From positions 1 to 55,951 of the IMG/VR virus record IMGVR_UViG_3300017963_000311: 55,951 nucleotides of DNA, one strand, 5' to 3'. The notes under the pieces were generated by a model. It searched no databases and was not told the origin of the DNA. It saw only the letters and a program-made list of their open reading frames with translations. Position 1 is the first letter of the stretch; every line of letters starts with the position of its first letter. This DNA is from a virus. Shown here piece by piece: positions 9,486 through 17,724 of this stretch. The position numbers and the translations under genes are program-made.

Positions 9486-10709
9486 ATGTCGCATGTTTAC
9501 CAAAATGGCTTACTTCTAACGAGCCCGGCTTCTCAGGCAAATGGACGGACCTGGTCCAAATGGTTTTACATGACACTCACTGAGTGTTTAGGTTTAACCG
9601 TTGTCGACAAAGACACTAACGGACGATGGGACTCTACAAAGGGCTCAGGCTCTAGCGGTGCTACAGTCACATCGTATCCAGCCAACTTCGACATAACGGG
9701 AGATGGCTACAATTTCACGACTGCAGATGAAGGTCGATATATTACGATAAGCGGCTTTACTGGCGAATTCTCCAGAAATGCTACTTATAGAATTCTTAAG
9801 TATGTTTCCTCAAAAGTCGTCATTTTGGATATTCTAAGAAGCTGTCACTCAGAAGGGCTCCCCCCAACTTTCACAGGCCTAACTTGGAAACTATGGGCGG
9901 CAGACACGACCGATTGTCCAGATGCCGGCGATTGGTTTGTCTATCCCGGGACCGGTCTCCAAGCTGGTGGCTTTACTTTCCATGTGAAAGTCACAGTCGG
10001 TATTTCTGGAACCTACACCTGCTACTTTCCACAATTTGAAGTCGGTCCCTACGGTGACTGGAATCCAGGGACTGACGCCTGGGGGAGTGCCAGGCATATC
10101 GACTATGGATTCATTAACAAGGACAATTCCATCTATCAAGTCGATGAGTCTTTCGTCATAGCTAGCATGAGTGAAGACTGCCTCACGGTTATGACCAGGA
10201 CCCTGGATAATTACAAATCCTGGCATGTTACTTATATTGGAGAAATAGACGTCGCTGACGACGTAACAGATACACGCCCAGTCGTCATCATTCAAGGTTC
10301 AAATGGCGATGGAGATCTTGATAACATCATCGGCTACGGCCTGGATTCTTCAAATACCGACATCTATAAAGGCGCACGTTGGCTTTCTGCGGATGATGAT
10401 ACACTGACCGTTACGGGCTATCTCTGCACATACCAAGTACGGCCAGAGGCCGATGAGAGCATGGTCAGTGGCCAACACCGCAGTAAGAGCTCTCTGACTG
10501 GCAATAATTATGATGGATTCTTCACCCTCGAATGTAGGGATTGGGCGACGAACGGGGAGCTACGAGGAGTCACTAGAATCTTAGGCATGTCAAATGACGG
10601 AAACATGCGTGGAATACGTATGTTGGAAGGTTCTAGATTGCACGTTTTCGGAGGCCTATCATTGGCCTGGCACAACTCTAATATCTCAGACCCGAGGATA
10701 GCGAGTTAA
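9486..10709 (+). CDS. Fibre cassette protein A
   Basis: This 407-residue beta-rich protein is the first copy of a paralogous pair with the 12028-13320 product. Shared landmarks are the opening 'YQNGL', then '[RK]T[WY]SKW', '[TS]AD[EV]GRYITI', 'GLTW', 'WAAD[TA]TDCP', 'VGPYG[DN]WN' and a C-terminus with tryptophan after a short strand. The 'DxGRYITISGF...N-x-T-[YW]-RIL' segment is a module also found in protein B'. No enzyme motif is seen, so a fibre or receptor-binding subunit is inferred. Arginine codons are 11 CGN to 8 AGR, unlike the AGR-rich core genes. The SD is GAAGAGG. Confidence 0.6.
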   Translation: MSHVYQNGLLLTSPASQANGRTWSKWFYMTLTECLGLTVVDKDTNGRWDSTKGSGSSGATVTSYPANFDITGDGYNFTTADEGRYITISGFTGEFSRNATYRILKYVSSKVVILDILRSCHSEGLPPTFTGLTWKLWAADTTDCPDAGDWFVYPGTGLQAGGFTFHVKVTVGISGTYTCYFPQFEVGPYGDWNPGTDAWGSARHIDYGFINKDNSIYQVDESFVIASMSEDCLTVMTRTLDNYKSWHVTYIGEIDVADDVTDTRPVVIIQGSNGDGDLDNIIGYGLDSSNTDIYKGARWLSADDDTLTVTGYLCTYQVRPEADESMVSGQHRSKSSLTGNNYDGFFTLECRDWATNGELRGVTRILGMSNDGNMRGIRMLEGSRLHVFGGLSLAWHNSNISDPRIAS

Positions 10710-10712
10710 AAG

Positions 10713-12014
10713 ATGGGATATAAATACATTCGCTCACTTCACTTGTTTGATTCTGATACCTGGAGACGAGCACAACAAAAAGCTACCTGCTTGTTTCTAA
10801 GAGATTGTTGCGGATGGACAAATTTTGCGCAAAATATCATCTCTTCCGGTAGTTTTAATAACGTTGCCGGAGATGGTGTAGAGTATGTTGGCACGGATGG
10901 CCGATTTGACGGCACAGATTGGGTTCTAACTGCAGACTCCTCAACTCCGTTTTCTCCGACTGATGTCACGAAGCTTATACTGATTAATGCTCCTGATTCC
11001 TCGGTGACATGCGGCGTATATACGATTAAAGAATACATTTCTTCGTCACAGGTAAAGATTGATTACAGGGCGGACCCAACGAGTGAATTTCCTCCTTCAA
11101 ATCTTGGAGGAACGGCCATCACTTACAAGGTCTGGGCATATAATTATCAATCCCCCGCCTCAAACGGTGATTATTGGAGACTAGAATCTCCAGACGCATC
11201 CAATTGGGCCATTGAATGGCGTTATTATAATGCGGATGAAGCTTGGATTCGTGTGGCAGTGGACGGCAGTTGGGCCGGTAGTAAGATTCTTGGAGGGGAT
11301 AATAATACTGAAAATGACCTTAATTTCGGTATTGACCACGGGGAAGGTCATATCTTTTTTAATGTTATTGCTGAAGACAACGGGGAATTGCTATTGGTGA
11401 CGAATACACACTACAATACGCAGTACAGCAAATATACGTATGATCACGCTTCTGCCTTCATGGTTAATAAGTTTATGCCGCATTCAGGAATTACGTTAGC
11501 TGACGAGGAAAAAATCGCGTTATTCGGGCAAAAGACCAGAAAAAAAGAATGGATGTGGGAGCGTATAAGCGATAATTATCGACTAACGCGTTTTAGGTCG
11601 TGGAGTAATTATCACTCTACCTACCTGACAGGGTATGTCTCTGAAGGTATTAATTATAGAGAGACTAGTGCTATAACCCACAAATCCAATTGGCCTAACT
11701 CATTCAGAGACACAAAATACAGAAGTTATGATTTTGTAGGACCTCTAGCTAATAAAATTGGGGATGTGCTAATAACTGATGATCTGAACAATAATGAGCT
11801 GAAATATCAAAAACTAGGAACAGCCCAACATTATTATGTAACTCCGCCAGTTTTCGTGAATTTTGGCGCGGGTGAGGCGGAGATAAGTACTCAAGCTTGC
11901 TCTGTCCCCCATAAGACACTTTCCAAGACCTCAAGTACATCAAAAGGTGTTTTAACATGCCCCTGCGGCTGGGCTTTTCCATGGCCTGAGGACATATCGT
12001 TTATTCTTTTTTAA
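10713..12014 (+). CDS. Fibre cassette protein B
   Basis: This 433-residue protein is paralogous to the 13330-14943 product. Both have 'WA-x-[EQ]-x-x-Y/N' segments, 'RVAVDGS[WF]AGSKI[LI]G', an 'E-x-KIAL[FM]G' segment and a 'G-x-x-x-YYVTP/FYVSP' segment near the C-terminus. B lacks the second of two internal modules that B' has. The C-terminal 45 residues have three cysteines ('LTCPCGWAFPWPED') and match B' only loosely. Function is inferred as part of the tail fibre: it lies three bases after protein A and is probably co-translated. No catalytic signature is visible. Confidence 0.6.
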   Translation: MGYKYIRSLHLFDSDTWRRAQQKATCLFLRDCCGWTNFAQNIISSGSFNNVAGDGVEYVGTDGRFDGTDWVLTADSSTPFSPTDVTKLILINAPDSSVTCGVYTIKEYISSSQVKIDYRADPTSEFPPSNLGGTAITYKVWAYNYQSPASNGDYWRLESPDASNWAIEWRYYNADEAWIRVAVDGSWAGSKILGGDNNTENDLNFGIDHGEGHIFFNVIAEDNGELLLVTNTHYNTQYSKYTYDHASAFMVNKFMPHSGITLADEEKIALFGQKTRKKEWMWERISDNYRLTRFRSWSNYHSTYLTGYVSEGINYRETSAITHKSNWPNSFRDTKYRSYDFVGPLANKIGDVLITDDLNNNELKYQKLGTAQHYYVTPPVFVNFGAGEAEISTQACSVPHKTLSKTSSTSKGVLTCPCGWAFPWPEDISFILF

Positions 12015-12027
12015 GGAGCTACCGTAT

Positions 12028-13320
12028 ATGGAAATTTACCAAAACGGTCTACCTCTCGTAACTCCAGACGGTGTTGCAGATTCTACCGGGCGCACATACA
12101 GTAAATGGCTATACCAGACTCTTAGAGTTAGTGGATGGACGATTGTTGATTCATCTGGTACGGCTTGGACTTCTTACAAAGGAGTTGGTGTTGCCGGTAA
12201 AACTGTTCTCAATGAACCTTCGCAATTCGACACATCAGTTGACGCCTCTTATGTATTTACTTCTGCTGATGTCGGAAGGTATATAACAATTTATGGATTT
12301 ATAGCTCCGTATACACACATTAACGGTACTTGGAGAATCTTGAAGGTCTTATCGGATTACGTTATAGAGCTTGATATCCTTAGAGGGGTGCATGATTCCG
12401 GTCTTCCTAATAGCCCAATAGTCACTGGTCTGACATGGGAATTTTGGGCAGCAGATGCAACAGATTGTCCAGCTACTAATGATCGGATAGTTGCACGAGG
12501 CGAAGGTATTACTCGCGCTGCGCCGTATAATTTTGATGTCCATATCAGAGTAACGGCTATCGGAAGTGACGCCGGAGCGACCTACAATTCGTGCTTTCCT
12601 GCTTATATTGTAGGCCCGTACGGAAATTGGAATGCTGGAAGCCACGATTGGGATGATTCTCGACACACTAGTGAAAGAGCCTCTGGAGGAAGTGGATTTT
12701 TAAGAGAGGTCGATGAAGCCTTGATTTTTTGTTGTGTGGATACTGACAGTTTTGCTGTAGTTATCAGAGAAGTGAACAGTTACGAAAACACTGCCTGGAA
12801 TTATGTCAACGTAGGAGAATTCACGCCGATATTCCCCGAAGCGTTGGATCCCAAGCCTGTTGCTGTATGGACGGGGAGTAATTATTGGCGAACAGATGGC
12901 GGCAGAGACGCGTCAGCTCTTGGTTATGGTTTGGATACCGGAGGCCAGTTGTACAACGGTGTTCGATACTTAAAATGGCCTGATGAAGTGGATACTGTCA
13001 CCGGTTACGTTTATTTAGATGCTATTAGAGCATATTTTGGCACTTACGGTTATGCAACTCCAGTTATCGGCGGTGCGCACAGACTAAAAGATCCAGTTAG
13101 CGATAGAATCTATTATCAGAAATTAGTTATCGGCACTCTTGAAAATTCCAGTGGCGCTGGAGAGTACAGGGGGTCAATTAAGAAAATGAAATATATTAGT
13201 CACACGTATCATCAGCTCGTACACGGAACTAATTCAGCGGAACTTGCTCTCGGTACCGGTATAACGATGAAATGGCACGGAGCTACTATACACAATACGA
13301 ACATCGACTATCGGGGATAG
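12028..13320 (+). CDS. Fibre cassette protein A' (paralogue of 9486 gene)
   Basis: This 430-residue protein repeats the plan of protein A along its whole length: 'MEIYQNGLPL', 'GRTYSKWLYQTL', 'FTSADVGRYITIYGF', 'TGLTWEFWAADATDCP', 'IVGPYGNWNAG'. It ends in 'GITMKWHGA', similar to the end of A and of B'. The copies are clearly diverged, so the duplication is old or the sequences have been under diversifying pressure. A strong AAGGAG site precedes the ATG. The role is inferred as an alternative or second fibre subunit. Confidence 0.6.
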   Translation: MEIYQNGLPLVTPDGVADSTGRTYSKWLYQTLRVSGWTIVDSSGTAWTSYKGVGVAGKTVLNEPSQFDTSVDASYVFTSADVGRYITIYGFIAPYTHINGTWRILKVLSDYVIELDILRGVHDSGLPNSPIVTGLTWEFWAADATDCPATNDRIVARGEGITRAAPYNFDVHIRVTAIGSDAGATYNSCFPAYIVGPYGNWNAGSHDWDDSRHTSERASGGSGFLREVDEALIFCCVDTDSFAVVIREVNSYENTAWNYVNVGEFTPIFPEALDPKPVAVWTGSNYWRTDGGRDASALGYGLDTGGQLYNGVRYLKWPDEVDTVTGYVYLDAIRAYFGTYGYATPVIGGAHRLKDPVSDRIYYQKLVIGTLENSSGAGEYRGSIKKMKYISHTYHQLVHGTNSAELALGTGITMKWHGATIHNTNIDYRG

Positions 13321-13329
13321 AGGGAGTCA

Positions 13330-14943
13330 ATGACTTACATCAGAGAAGTGAATCCGTCTTCTGCTTTCGAATTTGGACTTAAAGCTCTAGCTCTCCAGCT
13401 TTATTATATCGAGGGTTTTGGCAGTCAGACCGAGGATGTTGATATCTACGGCGTGGGGGATTCTGTAACAGACCCCGACGGCGCAAACAAGCAGACATTA
13501 ACTGATGCCGCCGGGAAATTTGTTGCTGCTGATGTGGGTAGGTCTATAACTGTTTCTGGTATGACTAACCCGAATAACAACAACACCTTCACTATCACTG
13601 ATTATGTCTCTGGTACCCAAATCAAGTACGTGAACGCGGCAGGTGGGGCAGAAACTAGTGCATTTGATTGGGTCATCAGTATCTCTGACGCCAGTTATTT
13701 TTCAACAGAGAAGAACGGTTCTAATGGGGAGATAAATCTTACAGGCTCTGACTTCAATTTTAAGGACGCAACTGCTAGCCTGTTCGTTGTCGGGGATGAA
13801 GGGAAGTGGTTGCTCCTTTGTGATAATGCCACGAGTTCCGGGACAGGGGATTCAGTTTCTGCGCCAGTGGCAGGGGAGCAAACTCTAACAGATGCTGCCG
13901 GTCTTTTTGTCGCATCAGACGATGGACGTCTGATTGCCATTAGCGGTATGACGAATCCGAGAAACAATGGTGTCTTCCTCGTCACGTATATCAGTGCCAC
14001 GCAAGTCAAGTACGTCAATCCTACAGGCGGGGCTGAGACGGCAGACTTTTCGTGGTCTATAAGCTCTAGAATAAGTGGAATTTATAAAATTAGCACCTAC
14101 GTAGATGCAACTACTGTTACTATCGATTTAAGGAGTGGGGCGACTGAATATCCGACACAAAGAGTCTCTCCCGATGACGATATCGTCTGGCATGTTTTGG
14201 CTGAGGATTATCAACTGCCTAATAGAGACACTCAATGGTTCCGACTGACAACCCCGCATGCCTACGGATGGGCCGTAGAGATCCAAAGAAATACGGGCTC
14301 GACATACGTGGGGGCGACAGCCAGGGTGGCTGTAGATGGAAGCTTTGCCGGTTCCAAAATCATAGGCCCGGTTTACTTCGGCGCGAATAGTACGGATGAA
14401 GTCTGGTTTTATGCCAGCATCTCTCCCGAGAAAATAATCTTTCCGTTCCACAACGTCACGGATTCCAATTGGGGTGGTTTCATCGTGTCTCATCTTGAGG
14501 CCCTAGAAAGCTCGGAAAAGGCTAACGAGAGCAAAATAGCTCTCATGGGCGACGCCAATTCTGACTACAACCAGTGGGGCAATAACTGGACGTTTGGGTG
14601 GAGCATCGATGACGTAAATGGCGGCTACACCTGGAATTACGGTCAATCCATGCGATGCTCCGCATGCGATTTGTCTTACCGAAATTCTACCGAGAGCCTT
14701 CGCAGGCAAAGCGGGCGCGGAATGAACAAGAGAACCGGAAAATATGACTTAGTCAGGGCGCTATTCATTCAAGACCGCAACAATGACAGCGGATATTATG
14801 AAAGACTTGGTGCCTTGCTTGGTTTTTATGTAAGTCCAGCTATAGCAGAAAAAACAGCAATTGATAATGTGTGGACTAAAAATAAATTCCATATTACTAG
14901 CGGCCTTGTAATGGATTGGCCTGGATACACTCCGCAGCACTAA
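13330..14943 (+). CDS. Fibre cassette protein B' with internal duplication
   Basis: This 537-residue paralogue of the 10713 gene is about 100 residues longer because it holds two copies of a 75-residue module (residues 43-117 and 173-245). Each copy starts with GDSV and contains 'TLTDAAG-x-FVA', 'SGMTNP', '[IV]KYVN' and 'GGAET'. The C-terminal half matches B ('ARVAVDGSFAGSKIIG', 'ESKIALMGD', 'GFYVSPA'). The SD is GGGAG. It is probably a fibre protein; the repeated module is the same 'D-x-GR-[SY]-I-[TA]-[VI]-SG' unit that occurs singly in A and A'. Confidence 0.6.
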   Translation: MTYIREVNPSSAFEFGLKALALQLYYIEGFGSQTEDVDIYGVGDSVTDPDGANKQTLTDAAGKFVAADVGRSITVSGMTNPNNNNTFTITDYVSGTQIKYVNAAGGAETSAFDWVISISDASYFSTEKNGSNGEINLTGSDFNFKDATASLFVVGDEGKWLLLCDNATSSGTGDSVSAPVAGEQTLTDAAGLFVASDDGRLIAISGMTNPRNNGVFLVTYISATQVKYVNPTGGAETADFSWSISSRISGIYKISTYVDATTVTIDLRSGATEYPTQRVSPDDDIVWHVLAEDYQLPNRDTQWFRLTTPHAYGWAVEIQRNTGSTYVGATARVAVDGSFAGSKIIGPVYFGANSTDEVWFYASISPEKIIFPFHNVTDSNWGGFIVSHLEALESSEKANESKIALMGDANSDYNQWGNNWTFGWSIDDVNGGYTWNYGQSMRCSACDLSYRNSTESLRRQSGRGMNKRTGKYDLVRALFIQDRNNDSGYYERLGALLGFYVSPAIAEKTAIDNVWTKNKFHITSGLVMDWPGYTPQH

Positions 14944-14955
14944 AAGGATTAAAAG

Positions 14956-17715
14956 ATGGCAGTTCCAACTGTAACATCAGCAACGGTTGAAGGCGTTAAA
15001 GAGAAGGTCTACACTCTCGCAGATTTACCTGTGACCGTGAATTTAAATGGTGCGGCTACAGAATCTCCTACTGGATACGAATGGTCTATTCGTAATAATA
15101 ATCCTGATTCTACAAACGAAGGCGGGGTTCCAGAAGCAGCAAGTGGTTTGCTGTCAGGAGTACACGGGGATTTTACCAATGGCTTGTCTACGACTCTGGC
15201 ATCCTCTATTACGCTGAGCCAACCAGGAGCTTATAAATTCTCTCTGCGTGCGCAAAACGGGGAAGGTTGGAGTGACCCCACGTATTATGGTGATAGGGGA
15301 GATTGTGAATGCATCGTACGGATAAAGAATGAGTACGGTAGTGAGAGAGTCGCACCAAATGAATTTCGTTATGAGAACACTCTCAACGCGCTTCTTGACA
15401 CATTAGAAGAGAATGCCATTGGATCCTCATCTCCCATATTCATCCCTTCTCTTTGGATAAAACCAGAAACACCCCATGCTGAGGATGACGAATTTGAATC
15501 TGAAACATTGAGTGGATGGACTGAAAGCTTTACTGCTTCAGCATCTGCGATAGACCCTTATGCTAAATTTGCATCTGGAGACCCTCGTAGAGTAGTTCAC
15601 ACAAAGCCATATAGAAGTTGGTATTTAATACAGCCGCCAGCGGATTCTACTCCATATTTTTTGCACAAGGCTGTGACAATACCAACAAATGCGTTTTTTT
15701 GGTTTAGGGTATCTGCTTTTGATCGTACTGCCGCAACATCCAATAACGATGCGTCATTTAATTTTTCTATCTGGGCATCCTCTGGCGGAGTTCCAGATGA
15801 AAATGAAAGAATTGTATTATACGCTAATGAGGTTGATGGCTCTGATTTCAGGTTTCAATTTGATATTGTAAATGGAGGGGTCCCTAATAATATAACGAAT
15901 GGTTCCGACAGACATCAAAAAGGACAAACATTTGAATTTTTCGGCATTCAAAAGTTTGGTAATACTTTTCATGCCTGGGCATTAACAAACTCTGGACAGA
16001 GATTATACATAGGAAGCGGAAATTACACTGGTGGCGCTACTTTAGATAGAATAGGATTTAGATTTACTAACACAGATTCATCAAGTGACCCCGGAAATGC
16101 TATCATGGGTGTTGATTTCTTCCGTATGGTAGAATCTTCTACCTATTTTCCAGGATACGGCGTTCTAGACATCCCCGGTGCTAATTATTCCAAACCTGAA
16201 AACATCCCCATCCTTTCTTATAATTCGGCCTCCGTTGTCGATATTCAATCTGCGCCTGGAGCCTCATCCGTCCTTCGTGCCGTGCTTAATGATGGTTTAC
16301 GTCGTACGGCTGTTTCCCCTCTGACAGTTGATTTGACGACTTCTGGGCGTGGTGGATTGGATACAGGTTCTGTTGCAGCGAATAAACTATACCACATTTA
16401 CTTAATTCCAGATGCAGCCGGTTCAGGGCTAAGTGCTGTAGCATCACTATCTGGTGTAATAAGCGGAGGACCTACAGGTTTTACCGCCTGGAGATACTTA
16501 GGATTTGTAGCGACTGACGGGTCTACTTTCATTTACCGCTTTCAGCAAACCGGAAGTTTATTCACGTTTACTGATATAGAGGGTATAGCAGTAAGAGCTG
16601 GTAGCGCTGTCGGACCGGATGTTTCAGAGATCACTACTGACATGTCTGATTATTTTCCGGAGACAGGAGCGATGGCAATCTTCCGTGTGCATATGAACGG
16701 AAGAACGATGAGTAGTACTGAATATACTCTTTCTATTAGAAGTACTACCGGCAATGATGGATTTAAACCCTATGCAAATGACGGAGATGTTTTTTCGATT
16801 GCTTCTCCGCCAATTCCTATTATTACACAGCAAACACTATACAGTATCTTAGAACGTGGTTCCGGCTCATCCAATTTAGATAGCTATTCGCTACGTCTTA
16901 AAGGAATAGTTGATGGCGCGTTATCCTCCTCCGAGGCCCAACTCCAAGCCAAATCCCCTCTTACGACAAAGGGGGATATCTACACATTCGATACAGAAGA
17001 GACCAGATTGTCTATAGGTTCCGACAATCAAATTTTAACCGCAGACTCATCCGTTCCTGAAGGCGTAAAATGGGCAGATAAGTATTTTTACAGCTTTGAG
17101 GATAATTTCGATGATTCGAGCCTTAATGCAATATGGACACCTACAGCTCCAGGCAGCTCTTCTGTCGTTGAAGGCTCAGATGGAGTTGTGCTAACGGCCG
17201 ACGGCGATGATGACCCACAAATAGCAATGTCCTTACCGGCGGGGATAACAAATAGAAATTGGATTGCTCAAGTACACCTTACTGTGAGTTGGACGGGTAG
17301 CCCTGGTAATGCTGGAGTTCACTTCTTACGCATAAATGGTTATGGAGGCGGTGTCGCTAAATTTATGCGCTTTGGCGTGCGCTATTTTCTAGTCGACGGC
17401 CATCACCTTCGCGTCAGTGACGACGGTGCGAATGCTGATTCCGCGTTCTCAGTGGCCTCTGCCGTATGGCTCAGAATTCGAAAGCTTGGGGATGAAGTCC
17501 GTACTGATTACTACGAAGGCGCAGCCACGGTTGATGTAGATGGCGAAGGCCGCTGGATTGAAAACGACTCGTCAAAAGCCTGGTATGTGGTACCTAAATC
17601 AGGTACCTATGAATACCCAGTGTCGTACACAGAGTTGGTATTACAGGCAACCCAGTCAACAGATAATCCAGGGGCTATAGCCATATTCAGAAAATTTAAG
17701 CTGCATGTGTTCTAA
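14956..17715 (+). CDS. Large fibre/adhesin protein
   Basis: This 919-residue protein is all-beta and was not assigned to a named family. The first 110 residues look Ig-like or fibronectin-like ('PVTVNLNGAATESPTGYEWSI' region, ending in a strand with 'YKFSLRAQNG'). Residues about 180-390 resemble a jelly-roll (concanavalin-like) carbohydrate-binding fold, and a second similar stretch fills the last 210 residues. The stretch near 665-720 ('LTTKGDIYTFD...ILTADSS') is a common phage fibre shaft motif that precedes a C-terminal receptor-binding tip. The SD AAAGGA precedes the ATG. A tail fibre with glycan-binding tips is inferred. Confidence 0.6.
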   Translation: MAVPTVTSATVEGVKEKVYTLADLPVTVNLNGAATESPTGYEWSIRNNNPDSTNEGGVPEAASGLLSGVHGDFTNGLSTTLASSITLSQPGAYKFSLRAQNGEGWSDPTYYGDRGDCECIVRIKNEYGSERVAPNEFRYENTLNALLDTLEENAIGSSSPIFIPSLWIKPETPHAEDDEFESETLSGWTESFTASASAIDPYAKFASGDPRRVVHTKPYRSWYLIQPPADSTPYFLHKAVTIPTNAFFWFRVSAFDRTAATSNNDASFNFSIWASSGGVPDENERIVLYANEVDGSDFRFQFDIVNGGVPNNITNGSDRHQKGQTFEFFGIQKFGNTFHAWALTNSGQRLYIGSGNYTGGATLDRIGFRFTNTDSSSDPGNAIMGVDFFRMVESSTYFPGYGVLDIPGANYSKPENIPILSYNSASVVDIQSAPGASSVLRAVLNDGLRRTAVSPLTVDLTTSGRGGLDTGSVAANKLYHIYLIPDAAGSGLSAVASLSGVISGGPTGFTAWRYLGFVATDGSTFIYRFQQTGSLFTFTDIEGIAVRAGSAVGPDVSEITTDMSDYFPETGAMAIFRVHMNGRTMSSTEYTLSIRSTTGNDGFKPYANDGDVFSIASPPIPIITQQTLYSILERGSGSSNLDSYSLRLKGIVDGALSSSEAQLQAKSPLTTKGDIYTFDTEETRLSIGSDNQILTADSSVPEGVKWADKYFYSFEDNFDDSSLNAIWTPTAPGSSSVVEGSDGVVLTADGDDDPQIAMSLPAGITNRNWIAQVHLTVSWTGSPGNAGVHFLRINGYGGGVAKFMRFGVRYFLVDGHHLRVSDDGANADSAFSVASAVWLRIRKLGDEVRTDYYEGAATVDVDGEGRWIENDSSKAWYVVPKSGTYEYPVSYTELVLQATQSTDNPGAIAIFRKFKLHVF

Positions 17716-17724
17716 GAGGCTGTT

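Noticed and set aside
11850-12014. Frameshift at the end of fibre protein B
   Set aside because: The C-terminus differs from B', but the other frames stop at once and the frame ends cleanly before a good SD; divergence explains it.
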